From Bacteroidota bacterium (GTDB lineage: Bacteria > Bacteroidota > Ignavibacteria > UBA10030 > UBA8401): a stretch of 63,556 nt of DNA. The stretch spans positions 1-63,556 of the forward strand of contig JAUXTU010000062.1 of assembly GCA_030679145.1 (NCBI GenBank), in the 5' to 3' direction. The notes under the pieces are model-generated. The model did not search any database, was not told the origin of the DNA, and worked only from the letters and a program-made list of their open reading frames with translations. The position numbers and the translations under genes were made by a program. This document shows, in pieces, positions 34,776 to 43,634 of the stretch. Positions within the stretch are counted from its first letter, which is position 1, and each line of letters opens with the position of its first letter.

Positions 34776-36299
34776 CTAAAATACTGGTTGTGCGAATGTT
34801 GTAAGTTCTTGTCCTGAAATCTTTTCTATATCTGCGTGCAAACTGTTTCCGTGTGCGTCCATTGTAACAATTGCGGGGAAATTCTTTACGCTTAGATGCC
34901 ACATTGCTTCCGGCAGACCAAACTCCTCAAGATCTACTCCATCAACCGAAGTGATGCATTGAGCGTAATATTGCGCAGCGCCCCCGATTGCGTTGAGATA
35001 AACTGCCCCATGTTCTTTAAGCGCAGCAAGGGTTTTCTTTCCCATTCCACCTTTGCCTATTACTGCCCGAACGCCAAATTTTTTGATGATATCTGCCTGA
35101 TAAGGTTCTTCTCGGCTGCTTGTTGTTGGTCCGGCTGCCGTGATCTTCCATTGATTATTTTGTTTGATAGTGACAGGGCCGCAGTGATATAATATCTGTC
35201 CATTGAGATCTACCGGAGGTTCATGTGTCATAAGATGTGCGTGAATAGCATCTCTGCCGGTGAACATCTTTCCATTGATCAACACAACATCGCCAACTTT
35301 TAAAGAACGAATTTTTTCTTCGGTGATTGGTGTATTGAGAACAATTTCATTTCCCGTAAGAGCAATTCCGTCTTTCTTTCCCATCGTGATGACTGGAGCG
35401 TCTTCTTTATAGAGCCAGCGTTTAATTTTACCGGTTTTTGCATCTAAAATAACTCCTTGTCGACGAAATGCCCAACAATCATAAGCAACAGAAACGAAGA
35501 AACTTGCCGGTAAACGATTTTGAACGCCAACTTTACAACCTATTAGCGTAGAATTTCCACCAAAACCCATTGTTCCAATCTTCAACTTGTTGGCATTCTC
35601 CAAAATATAATTTTCTAATTCTGCCAATTCTGAAATGGGATTTATATCATCGATAGTTCTGAACAATTGCATCTTCGCATGTTCATAACCAGATGTTCTA
35701 TCGCCTCCGACGCAAACTCCAACTGCGCCGATAGCACAACCATGTCCTTGCGCTTGCCACACTGCATGTAAAATACATTTACGGATTCCATCAAGATTTC
35801 TTCCGGCTTTCCCTACATGGTCAAGTTCCATCGGAAGGGAATATTGAATATTCTTGTTCTCACATCCGCCCCCTTTTAAGATCAACTTCACTTCAATCTC
35901 GTCATTGTTCTCCCACTGTTCCCAATGCATGATTGGTGTTCCAATTCCAAGATTATTACCGCTATTTTTTCCCGTTAAAGAATCGACGGAATTTTCGCGA
36001 AGCTTACCGGATTTTGTCGATTCGGAAATGGCTTCACGGATCCATTTCTTCATTTCAATTTGATTGGCTCCGACCGGTGTGTGTATAAAGAATGTGGGCA
36101 TTCCTGTATCTTGACAAATCGGTCCAGAAATATCGCATGCCATATCAATATTTGTTGCTATCGTTTCAAGAGCTAATGAGGCGCGGGTTCCATCTGTTTC
36201 TTGTTTCTGGGCAGCCTTTATTGCTTTGCGAACATCGGGGGGAAGATTACTTGATGTGTCAGTAATTAGATCAATAATGCTTTGCTTAAAATCAATCAT
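34776..36299 (-). CDS. fumA: Fumarate hydratase, class I (iron-sulfur)
   Basis: A 507-residue class I fumarase with both the alpha-type (about 1-290) and beta-type (about 330-507) regions in one chain, as in E. coli FumA; it interconverts fumarate and malate using a 4Fe-4S cluster. Seen motifs are ISGPICQDTGMPTFF, GGGCENKN, QAQGHGCAIGAVGVCVGGDR, TGRDAIHAHL and GPTTSSREEPYQ. The start is taken as ATG 36299, preceded by GAGGG; an upstream ATG at 36320 would add seven residues and reach into the preceding gene. It should be cotranscribed with citrate synthase. Confidence 0.96.
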   Translation of the reverse strand: MIDFKQSIIDLITDTSSNLPPDVRKAIKAAQKQETDGTRASLALETIATNIDMACDISGPICQDTGMPTFFIHTPVGANQIEMKKWIREAISESTKSGKLRENSVDSLTGKNSGNNLGIGTPIMHWEQWENNDEIEVKLILKGGGCENKNIQYSLPMELDHVGKAGRNLDGIRKCILHAVWQAQGHGCAIGAVGVCVGGDRTSGYEHAKMQLFRTIDDINPISELAELENYILENANKLKIGTMGFGGNSTLIGCKVGVQNRLPASFFVSVAYDCWAFRRQGVILDAKTGKIKRWLYKEDAPVITMGKKDGIALTGNEIVLNTPITEEKIRSLKVGDVVLINGKMFTGRDAIHAHLMTHEPPVDLNGQILYHCGPVTIKQNNQWKITAAGPTTSSREEPYQADIIKKFGVRAVIGKGGMGKKTLAALKEHGAVYLNAIGGAAQYYAQCITSVDGVDLEEFGLPEAMWHLSVKNFPAIVTMDAHGNSLHADIEKISGQELTTFAQPVF

Positions 36300-36306
36300 A
36301 CAACCC

Positions 36307-37005
36307 TCAGTGAATATCATCGCTCCAATAGGTAAATTTTTCGTTTTGGTCCATTAAAGAGATTTTCGTCGGTTTAATTTGCAATTGTATTTGGTTTGCC
36401 GCTTCGTTATATGAGATATCAAATGCAAATGATAATTTAAAAAATATAGCACCCTCTTTGTTTTTTGCTTCCATTGCAGTTTGTTTGTTCACATACCATG
36501 TAAAATTAGGCTCTGTTGCCAGATGTATATATGCGCGACGATAACCGCCGGAATTTTTTTCCGTAACCAGGGCATATTTATTCGAAACGCATACCACTGC
36601 AATCTCTTTTTTCGTTGGCTGTACTAAAACTTGAGTAGGGGATTGGATACTATAGGTTTGATTATCTGCATCGTATTTAAGAAGGTCAGCTTTCATCCAT
36701 ACAGAATAGACACGATTGTTTAACTTATGATCGTTGTAGAATTTGGCAATAGCCGAGATATAATCATCTTTGTTTTTTCTCTTCCGTTCATTAAATTCTT
36801 GAGTGGATTCGAATTCTCCTTTTTCCGAAGTGGTGCTGCCATATTCTTCGGAAAGTTTCTTCAAACCGTCCCAGACAATTTTGATGACATCAAAACACTC
36901 ATTACTTGTGAGTGTTTTACTTGAGTCGTACGTATCTAGATTTTTTTGTGAGAACAGTGTTGGTGAAACCAGCACAAACAAAAGAAATAATGATGATATT
37001 TTCAT
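36307..37005 (-). CDS. Exported protein of unknown function
   Basis: A 232-residue protein with a clear signal peptide (hydrophobic stretch, then FSQ-KN cleavage region at about 19). The middle contains an amphipathic helix with GEFESTQEFNERKRKNKDDY, a charged stretch I have seen in several uncharacterised exported FCB proteins; the second half is beta-rich (YRRAYIHLATEPNFTWYV). I do not recognise a named family. It lies eight bases upstream of fumarase on the same strand, with AAAGGGA ahead of the ATG. It probably belongs to the same transcription unit, though this may be accidental. Confidence 0.7.
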   Translation of the reverse strand: MKISSLFLLFVLVSPTLFSQKNLDTYDSSKTLTSNECFDVIKIVWDGLKKLSEEYGSTTSEKGEFESTQEFNERKRKNKDDYISAIAKFYNDHKLNNRVYSVWMKADLLKYDADNQTYSIQSPTQVLVQPTKKEIAVVCVSNKYALVTEKNSGGYRRAYIHLATEPNFTWYVNKQTAMEAKNKEGAIFFKLSFAFDISYNEAANQIQLQIKPTKISLMDQNEKFTYWSDDIH

Positions 37006-37178
37006 AGAAGGATCCCTTTATTTTCTTTGAGAATATACAAATAATTTCGTGATTTTGTAGTAAAATCTATACAAATATATTGAAGAAATCGTTCGGTTGC
37101 ACAGATATTTCATAGCAAAATTATTATATCTTTAGATACACTTTTGTTATCTACCATTGATGTTCTTTTGAGGTTCCA

Positions 37179-38948
37179 TTGAATATACTACAAGTCCTAT
37201 CTCAATTTGAAGTGACCGGAGCTGAAACGTTTGCCGCCACGCTTGCGGATACTCAAATTGCAAACGGACATAAAGTTTTTATAATTTCGGACAATTTTTA
37301 TACAAAAACCAATGCCATTGTCATTGCTCATCCTATCGGTAAACGCGATCTGAAACAGCGTCGGGACAATATTACTTTTTTAATGAATTTCATTAAAGAA
37401 AACAATATTGACATTGTTCATGCTCACTCCCGCGCAGCAAGCTGGGTTTCCTATTTTGCCACACGATTCGGTGATGTGCCGCTTGTTTCTTCGATTCACG
37501 GAAGGCAGCACCTTCATTTTTCCTCTAAAATTTACTCCATTTATGGAGAAAAACGGGTTGCAGTATGTAAGTCAATCTATACGCATTTGAATCATGAATT
37601 GAATTATCCTCTTGATACGCTGTCATTGGTACACAACGGGATTGATCTTACAAAATGGGAATTTCAGAAACATAATCCACCTAAACGTGAGAAAAAGATA
37701 GTTTCTTTTGTGGGGAGGCTTTCCGGTTTTAAGGGAGACACATTGCTGATCATCGTTGAAAAAATCTTTCCTGAAATTTTCAAACGGTACAAGAATGTTG
37801 AGTTTCACATCATCGGTGGTATGAATGAGAAGAGCAAGATCATTCCGGCAATTGAGAACACGAATAAACTGGTTGGAACGGAATTCATCATTGCCAAAGG
37901 ATTCAGCAGCGATGTTGAAACGATCTATCGTGGTTCTGATTTGATCGTCGGTTCGGGAAGAGTTGCCATGGAAGCTCTCGCATGCGGATCGCCAGTGGTA
38001 TCGATCGGCGAATCAAATTATGTCGGAATCATTTCCGAATCCACAAAGGATGTTGCATTGGTGACAAATTTTGGCGATCTGGATGCGCGTCATCCAATCG
38101 ACGTTGAGCAGTCGGTACGATCAATCGTCAATGCGCTTGAGCATCCCGAAAATATGTCCGGTGAATGGGGAAGACGATTTATTGAAGAGAATTTTGAGAT
38201 CAATGCCGTCTCTGCACAATTGGATGCAGTCTATACTGAAGCCATTGCTAAGAAGAAAGGGATCAATGAGATTCCTGTTCTCTCATATCAACGGATTACA
38301 ACTGAAACAGGTGGTGAACGAGTACTGAATACAAATGAGTTTGAATTACAACTTCAATATCTAAATGCAAAACAGTTCACTACCCTTAATTTTTTTGATC
38401 TTCAAGAGATTACAACGTTCAAGAAACATCTTCCTGCAAAACCGATCATCCTGACTTTTGAAGGATATGAGGATAATTTCAAGAATGCTGTTCCGTTGTT
38501 GAAAAAACATGGCTTTACCGGTATATTCTTTATGCAAACAAATGGAATATCATCAGATGGTTTTCCATTCATGTCGTTTGATCAGGTTCGCTCATTGTCC
38601 GCAGACGGATTTGAGATCGGTTCTGCGTCGCACAGCAGACCAAAGATGAATTTGATTTCTGAAGTTGAACAACGAAAAGAAATAGTTGAATCAAAGACAA
38701 TTCTTGAACAAGAGCTAAAAACCAACATTATTTCATTTGCGTATCCTTACGGCTATGTTTCTGAGAAAATAAAACAGATTGTCCACGAAACCGGATATCG
38801 TTTCGGTGCTGCAATTGATGAAGGACGAAGGAATATTTGGCTTGATCTTTTGAAGATAAAACGGATCCAGATCTTTCACGGTTCACCTAAATTCTCTTTT
38901 TGGAAAAAAACATCAGGAAGGTACCACTGGTATAAAAATGTTTATTGA
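37179..38948 (+). CDS. Fusion of family 4 glycosyltransferase and polysaccharide-deacetylase-like domain
   Basis: A 589-residue protein in two parts. Residues about 1-355 form a GT-B fold of the GT4 group: NILQVLSQFEVTGAETFA, then HAHSRAASW, VHNGIDLTKWE, VSFVGRLSGFKGD and the donor-site region VGSGRVAMEALACGSPVVS. Residues about 365-589 resemble a NodB-type polysaccharide deacetylase, ending FAYPYGYVSEKIKQIV. The deacetylase catalytic motif is altered: where T-F-D-D-G-Y is expected the protein has TFEGYED (426-432), and where H-T-x-x-H is expected it has ASHSRP (483-488). The deacetylase part may therefore be inactive. TTG 37179 is supported by GAGG six bases upstream. It probably works on surface polysaccharide. 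Confidence 0.85.
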   Translation: MNILQVLSQFEVTGAETFAATLADTQIANGHKVFIISDNFYTKTNAIVIAHPIGKRDLKQRRDNITFLMNFIKENNIDIVHAHSRAASWVSYFATRFGDVPLVSSIHGRQHLHFSSKIYSIYGEKRVAVCKSIYTHLNHELNYPLDTLSLVHNGIDLTKWEFQKHNPPKREKKIVSFVGRLSGFKGDTLLIIVEKIFPEIFKRYKNVEFHIIGGMNEKSKIIPAIENTNKLVGTEFIIAKGFSSDVETIYRGSDLIVGSGRVAMEALACGSPVVSIGESNYVGIISESTKDVALVTNFGDLDARHPIDVEQSVRSIVNALEHPENMSGEWGRRFIEENFEINAVSAQLDAVYTEAIAKKKGINEIPVLSYQRITTETGGERVLNTNEFELQLQYLNAKQFTTLNFFDLQEITTFKKHLPAKPIILTFEGYEDNFKNAVPLLKKHGFTGIFFMQTNGISSDGFPFMSFDQVRSLSADGFEIGSASHSRPKMNLISEVEQRKEIVESKTILEQELKTNIISFAYPYGYVSEKIKQIVHETGYRFGAAIDEGRRNIWLDLLKIKRIQIFHGSPKFSFWKKTSGRYHWYKNVY

Positions 38949-39726
38949 CTCCCATTGTCACCTTTTTTACGACGATTTTAAAAATGACATTGCAGATGTG
39001 ATTTCTCGAGCAAATAATGCGGGAGTGCAATATTTTATTGTTCCGGCAACTAATCACGAAACGGCATTACAGGCGATCGCATTAGCTGAAAAATACCCTT
39101 CAATTTTTGTTTCTGTTGGATTCCATCCGCTTGATCTGAAAGACTTCTCAACTGAACGTTTGGCATTGATCGAAGAAATGGTTTCACACCCTAAAGTTGT
39201 TGCTATTGGTGAAATTGGGATAGATTATTTTTATGATACCTCACCGCGGGAATATCAAAAAGAGATTTTTTCTCTCCAGATAGAACTTGCGATTCGGAAG
39301 AATCTGCCGATTATCGTCCATACAAGGGATTCTGTTCAAGATGCTGTGGATATTGCTCTTCGCCACGCAAAGAGCCATCCTGAGTGGAGAAATCAAGGAA
39401 AACGGGGTGTCTTTCACTGTTTTACAGGAGATACAGTTCAAGCAAAAGCATTATTTGACAATAATTTTCTCATTTCGTTTCCAGGACCAATTACTTTTAA
39501 GAAATCGATAATGCCCGATCTGATAAAAGAAATTGGAATTGAACATGTGATGGTAGAAACCGATTCGCCATACTTAACGCCTGTTCCATACCGTGGAAAA
39601 CGAAATGAACCGAGCTATATTCCATTGATCGCACAAAAGATCGCGGATACGTTGAATATTTCAATCGAAGAGGTCGGACGGGTTACGACATTGAATGCAA
39701 AAAAACTTTTCAATCTTCCAATTTAA
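38938..39726 (+). CDS. tatD: TatD-family metal-dependent hydrolase (deoxyribonuclease)
   Basis: A 262-residue TIM-barrel enzyme of the TatD/YcfH family, which in known members acts as a 3'-5' exonuclease or in related DNA repair. The metal-binding residues are in place: DSHCH (5-9), GEIGIDY, VHTRD, FHCFTG and VETDSPYLTPVPYRGKRNEP. It starts 11 bases before the end of the preceding glycosyltransferase gene, in another frame, so translation is probably coupled. The length is that of the family. Confidence 0.95.
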   Translation: MFIDSHCHLFYDDFKNDIADVISRANNAGVQYFIVPATNHETALQAIALAEKYPSIFVSVGFHPLDLKDFSTERLALIEEMVSHPKVVAIGEIGIDYFYDTSPREYQKEIFSLQIELAIRKNLPIIVHTRDSVQDAVDIALRHAKSHPEWRNQGKRGVFHCFTGDTVQAKALFDNNFLISFPGPITFKKSIMPDLIKEIGIEHVMVETDSPYLTPVPYRGKRNEPSYIPLIAQKIADTLNISIEEVGRVTTLNAKKLFNLPI

Positions 39727-39733
39727 AGCGTAG

Positions 39734-39805
39734 CACTAAAGCACAAAAACACAAAATCTCACAAAAATATTTTTTAAAATTGATTATATTTTTTGTGTTT
39801 TAGTG
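39734..39805. repeat. Large imperfect inverted repeat, dispersed-repeat type
   Basis: Arms CACTAAAGCACAAAAA (39734-39749) and TTTTTGTGTTTTAGTG (39790-39805) form 16 pairs with one G-T, around a 40-base AT-rich loop, followed by TTTCGTGGCAAA. Sequences reading 'cactaaagcacaaa ... gtgttttagtg ... cgtggcaaa' are a common intergenic repeat type in related genomes as I recall. It may act as a terminator of tatD. Only one copy is in the window. Confidence 0.5.
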
Positions 39806-39849
39806 TTTTCGTGGCAAATTCTTTTTCTTAATAATATCATTCGATTAAT

Positions 39850-41838
39850 ATGATTAAAAAATTATTCTTCATTATTTCGTTCATAACATTTATCCGAGCA
39901 CAGGATTCAAGTTTATCCATTAGAATTCTTCAGGATAAAAGAGCCGAACAATCCGAACAGCTCTATTCGTTTCTTACTTCGGGAAATGAACAAGAACTGG
40001 AATTATCGTTGCTGGCGATTGCGAATATCCAAGATACTGGTGCGGTTGATGTTGTTGCTCCGCTGTTGAACGATGAATCTTCAAAAGTGAGATCTATGGC
40101 GGCATTTGCACTTGGAATGATCGGAAAACCGCGCGGAGCAATAATGCTATTCAAGCGATTGGCGGTGGAACGTGAAGAGAAGTGTGTTGGGGAATTATTC
40201 AATGCAATTGGAATGTGCGGCACCTCTGATGATCTGAAAAAGATCATTCTCCAAAGTGAAGACTATCAATCCAAATGGCAGCCGTATGTTGCACAGGCAA
40301 TCTTTCGTTTTGCAAATCGAAAGATAAAAGATGCCGGAGCAACAAAATATGCAGCCGCACTGTTGGATGATAAATCCAGCATCATCAATGCAACGTATGC
40401 GCTTATGCGTATCAATGATACCACGGTGATTGAAAATAACCGAGAGCGTTTGATAGAGAATACATCCAATAGTTCATCGTTGATTAGAATGTGGACAGCG
40501 ACAATGCTAAGTGCATTGAACGACGAAGAATCGATCTCAAAATTATTGACAATTGCTTCGAACGATAAAGATTGGCGTGTACGCGTAAATGCAATCAGAT
40601 CGCTAAGAACAAAACCCAAGTATAAAAATGAGATGTTAACATTGACCGCAGACAAAAACGAACATGTTGCTCTTGCGGCAGTTGCATCGTTTGGCGAAAT
40701 GATTGGGAATGAGGGTTCGTTTGTTGACAGCGCTGCTGTGATTGCAATCCTGCAATCGAACAAACATTCAAGTTCCGTTAAAGAAGAGGTGCGAAAACTC
40801 ATCGCAAAAAAAATGGGAGAGCGTGCTGTTCCGATCATTGGAAGTTGGAAATCCGATCAGCCGTATATTTCAGCACAACGAATTCGTGCGTATGGAGAAA
40901 CCCGTTCCGAAAAGGCTATCCCGATGATCAAGGAAGCAATTCAGCAGTCCAAACATTCGCTTGTGATTATTGCCGGACTCGAATCGTATCAAACGATTGC
41001 CCAACAAGCAAATGAAGTGGTGAAAAAGGATTTTCTAAAAACGGCGACATTGATGTTGGGGAAGAATGACCCCGGAATTTCATATTCATCGGCAGTTGCA
41101 TTTCAGGATACATTGTTCAGTAAAGAGATACGAAAGATTTATCTCTCAGCATTGTATTCCGCATATAAAAAAATGAATGCTTCTACTGATCTTGAACCGA
41201 TGGTAGAATTACTGAACGTCTTTGCAGAGATCGGCGATTCCGCAGCGCTTCCGGTCATTGAATCGGGATTGGCGGAACAGGATAAAGTAATTCGCACATC
41301 AGCAGAGAAAGCATACAAAGCAATTACCGGAGAAGACTCGCCGATTCGATTCATTAAAAATCCGGATGAATATAAACCGTTTTACAAACAAGAAGATTTG
41401 GTCTTGCTAAACAAATACAAAGGGGCAGAGATTTTTACATCCAAAGGAAAGATTAAGATTACATTTGAGAAAGAAGCCGCACCATTCACGGTGTTGAACT
41501 TTATTCTTCTTGCGCAAAAGAAATTCTATGACGGACTCTCATTCCATCGAGTTGTAAGTAACTTTGTTATTCAAGGGGGAGATCCGTTGGGGAATGGAAG
41601 CGGCGGACCGAATTACGCAATCCGTTCTGAAGTTCATCCTAACACAAAGTATCGAACAGGTGCAGTGGGAATGGCATCAGCCGGAAAAGATACAGAAGGT
41701 TCGCAATGGTTCATTACGCATTGTCCCACGCCTCATTTGGATTTCCGCTATTCGATCTTTGGATATACAAAGGATGCAGCGATTGTGGATAAGATTATGG
41801 TGGGGGATACGATTGAGAAGGTAGTGTTGGTAAATTAA
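39850..41838 (+). CDS. Exported HEAT-repeat protein with C-terminal cyclophilin peptidyl-prolyl isomerase
   Basis: A 662-residue protein with a signal peptide (1-17). Residues about 40-500 contain HEAT-like helical repeats (for example DVVAPLLNDESSKVRSMAA, LTIASNDKDWRVRVNAIRSL, MLTLTADKNEHVALAA). The last 150 residues are a cyclophilin: SKGKIKITFEKEAAPFTVLNF, FYDGLSFHRVVSNFVIQGG (catalytic Arg in H-R-V), GNGSGGPNYAIRSE and GSQWFITHCPTPHLD. It should act as a periplasmic folding factor, using the HEAT part to bind clients or partners. Cyclophilins joined to long HEAT arrays are seen in FCB bacteria but are not well studied. Confidence 0.92.
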   Translation: MIKKLFFIISFITFIRAQDSSLSIRILQDKRAEQSEQLYSFLTSGNEQELELSLLAIANIQDTGAVDVVAPLLNDESSKVRSMAAFALGMIGKPRGAIMLFKRLAVEREEKCVGELFNAIGMCGTSDDLKKIILQSEDYQSKWQPYVAQAIFRFANRKIKDAGATKYAAALLDDKSSIINATYALMRINDTTVIENNRERLIENTSNSSSLIRMWTATMLSALNDEESISKLLTIASNDKDWRVRVNAIRSLRTKPKYKNEMLTLTADKNEHVALAAVASFGEMIGNEGSFVDSAAVIAILQSNKHSSSVKEEVRKLIAKKMGERAVPIIGSWKSDQPYISAQRIRAYGETRSEKAIPMIKEAIQQSKHSLVIIAGLESYQTIAQQANEVVKKDFLKTATLMLGKNDPGISYSSAVAFQDTLFSKEIRKIYLSALYSAYKKMNASTDLEPMVELLNVFAEIGDSAALPVIESGLAEQDKVIRTSAEKAYKAITGEDSPIRFIKNPDEYKPFYKQEDLVLLNKYKGAEIFTSKGKIKITFEKEAAPFTVLNFILLAQKKFYDGLSFHRVVSNFVIQGGDPLGNGSGGPNYAIRSEVHPNTKYRTGAVGMASAGKDTEGSQWFITHCPTPHLDFRYSIFGYTKDAAIVDKIMVGDTIEKVVLVN

Positions 41839-42130
41839 CAAGGTTGTTTATAAAAAAGAACAACGTCATTCCCGAATGATCCTATCGGGAATCCATAGAA
41901 TCCCACCACCCCTGACGCTGCGCCTGCCTTCGCCGAAACGAAGCATCGGCTTCGTGCAGGCAGGCGTCGTCCCCTCCTCGTTTGAGGAGGGGATATAGAT
42001 ACTCTAGATCGTCCGAAAATTTTTACCGGGGGTGGTCAAAGAAATTGCGTTTGTGGTTTTTATGTCAGAGATAAGTTCGAAGGATTCCCTCAGATAGTGC
42101 GTTGCATGTGAAACGGAGTTCTAAACAAAA
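41839..42130. repeat. Intergenic block made of palindromic repeats
   Basis: No gene is seen in this 334-base gap (to 42172). In order it contains: a REP-like palindrome with arms ATTCCCGA (41868-41875) / TCGGGAAT (41885-41892); a GC-rich imperfect hairpin closed by GCCTGC (41922-41927) / GCAGGC (41956-41961); and a perfect hairpin CCCCTCCTC (41971-41979) / GAGGAGGGG (41984-41992) with loop GTTT. The block is richer in GC than its surroundings and separates the HEAT-cyclophilin gene from the cassette cluster. The first palindrome recurs three times near 47 kb. Confidence 0.75.
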
Positions 42131-42156
42131 CGCTCCCAAACAGGAGTTTGGGAGCG
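42131..42156 (-). terminator. Terminator at the end of the cassette-type gene cluster
   Basis: Perfect 11-base stem CGCTCCCAAAC (42131-42141) / GTTTGGGAGCG (42146-42156) with loop AGGA. On the minus strand it is followed by TTTTGTTT, so it ends minus-strand transcription of the gene at 42173-42553. Confidence 0.85.
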
Positions 42157-42172
42157 AGGTGATATTCAAATA

Positions 42173-42553
42173 TTATTTTCTCTTATTTATTGCAAATATC
42201 AATGCTGAAGAAATAATACACATTACTAAAGCAGCAATGATAAGTGAATTGTTTTTTTGTGAAATTCCAATAAAGAAATCGCCAACAAACATTACTAAAA
42301 AGAAAATATATGCAATTGTCAGCATAGGAATTGATTTTTTAAATGTCGCAAAACCAAAGATAAAACCAAGGGCAAATTGTCGGGCTGCCCACATATAAAT
42401 TAAGTAATCAACTCCTTTTGCGTTAAGGTCAACTGTCTCCAAAACCGATTGCGGTGAAAAGCATAATTGTAAACTTACCATAAGTTCCATTAATGCAAAA
42501 AGTCCCGATACGATAAGTATCCATTTTGGTAATGATTTTTGTTCCTCTGTCAT
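42173..42553 (-). CDS. Small integral membrane protein of unknown function (cassette-type gene)
   Basis: A 126-residue protein with four predicted transmembrane helices (WILIVSGLFALMELMV, ARQFALGFIFGF, LTIAYIFFLVMFVG, LIIAALVMCIISSALIFA). The reading frame is open 42 codons further upstream, but ATG 42553 is preferred because AAGAAGGG precedes it and the upstream part falls in the attC-like region. It resembles small DUF4345/DUF4267-like membrane proteins only in general layout, so I do not assign a family. It is followed by a terminator and preceded by a half attC-like site (42696-42732), as expected for a gene cassette. Confidence 0.7.
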   Translation of the reverse strand: MTEEQKSLPKWILIVSGLFALMELMVSLQLCFSPQSVLETVDLNAKGVDYLIYMWAARQFALGFIFGFATFKKSIPMLTIAYIFFLVMFVGDFFIGISQKNNSLIIAALVMCIISSALIFAINKRK

Positions 42554-42695
42554 AATTTTTGCCCTTCTTCCATAATTTAAGTTTGTTTTTTTTCTTGTTT
42601 TTTTTTGCGTCTGTTTGATGTTTGCACTGACGGTCGATACAATAGCCGCTAAGTTGTATTTAGAAAACTCAACACTCAAAACTTTGAAGCGCGAG

Positions 42696-42732
42696 CGATT
42701 GCAACGTCAGTTTGAGTGACTGGTTAGGGCGC
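42696..42732 (-). repeat. attC-like half site A
   Basis: Plus-strand sequence runs GATTGCAACGTCAGTTTGAG TGACTG and ends in GTTAGGGCGC (box at 42723-42730). In cassette orientation (minus strand) it reads GCGCCCTAAC CAGTCACTCAAAC, the form of an attC start: core box followed by a stem half. It is closely similar to the same half of site C. The matching far half (expected near 42620-42660) is not convincing, so the site is degenerate or hybrid. Confidence 0.6.
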
Positions 42733-42749
42733 AATAATTAAAATTGCTG

Positions 42750-43529
42750 TTAATATTCTACCTGCTGTTCAATATTTTTTAAGTTAAGAAGTTCCGTCAT
42801 CCCTTGTTTTTCGTAAACTTCTCCGTTCCAAAATATATTACCATCATTTAATATTAATACGTATATGGAACTACCGACTGTCTCATTAAGTGGATCTTCA
42901 GTATTACGCAAACTGTTTGTCCATTTACTTTTTTCAACTACAAAAGAAAATTTTCTGTTTGCCAAGTTTGTAATTCTCCATCTTCCAGACATATTTCCAG
43001 ATCCTATATCAAGAGTTCCATACCTATTTTCTGAATAAATTAGACCTCGATGTTGGAAGCGACCACTAGGTGCAATAATTACTAATAGATTCATTTTAGC
43101 ATTCTCAACAGGAAATCCTTCTTCTAGCATCACTCGACCATATTGTTTATTTTTTCTATAATATCCGCAAAACTCTGATAATAATTTTAAAGTATCTGTT
43201 ACTTGAACAATACTATCTACTTTTAATAAGGAATAATATCTTCTATTTACTTTTGACAACCACAAAGTTGCTTCATCCCATTTTTTATTATTGAAACTAG
43301 TTTTTACGTTTTCAAAACAAATAATCGATGCTAAACTATCAGCTTTTGTATAATCTTTACTACTAGAACGAATTTTGTTTAAATAGTCTAAAGCAACAGA
43401 AAAATCGTTTTCTTTAAATGCCATTTCAGCTTTTTCATAAGAGCTAGGTCCAATGATATTATAAACTATAATTGATATTACTAATAGCACACAACCAATT
43501 AATAATATATTAAGCGATTTTATTTTCAT
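42750..43529 (-). CDS. Membrane-anchored protein of unknown function (cassette-type gene)
   Basis: A 259-residue protein with an N-terminal membrane anchor (about 7-27), a helical TPR-like part (SYEKAEMAFKENDFSVALDYLN, about 30-110), and a beta-rich C-terminal half with RFQHRGLIYSENRYGTLDIG. No known family is recognised. GGGAGG stands ahead of the ATG at proper distance. attC-like sites lie on both sides (42696-42732 downstream, 43568-43634 upstream). Confidence 0.75.
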   Translation of the reverse strand: MKIKSLNILLIGCVLLVISIIVYNIIGPSSYEKAEMAFKENDFSVALDYLNKIRSSSKDYTKADSLASIICFENVKTSFNNKKWDEATLWLSKVNRRYYSLLKVDSIVQVTDTLKLLSEFCGYYRKNKQYGRVMLEEGFPVENAKMNLLVIIAPSGRFQHRGLIYSENRYGTLDIGSGNMSGRWRITNLANRKFSFVVEKSKWTNSLRNTEDPLNETVGSSIYVLILNDGNIFWNGEVYEKQGMTELLNLKNIEQQVEY

Positions 43530-43567
43530 CTTTTTACCTCCCAGTGTGATGCTAAATCATAAATTAG

Positions 43568-43634
43568 GCGAATGGTAACTGGAGCTAAACTGCGGTGTAA
43601 TATTTTATTTTTTTCTTGAGCGACTCGTTAGAGC
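43568..43634 (-). repeat. attC-like site B
   Basis: On the plus strand this begins GGTAACTGGAGCTAAACTGC (left part from 43574) and ends TTGAGCGACTCGTTAGAGC (right box GTTAGAGC at 43627-43634). Both parts match site C in order: GGAGCTAA on the left and TTGAG-GACT-GTTAG on the right. The TAA stop codon of the gene at 43628-44092 lies inside the right box, an arrangement typical of integron cassettes. The centre is AT-rich and the stem imperfect. Confidence 0.65.

Noticed and set aside
42102-42398. 98-codon plus-strand frame opposite the cassette-type membrane protein
   Set aside because: It runs through the terminator hairpin at 42131-42156 and opposes a gene with good start and membrane helices; taken as shadow.
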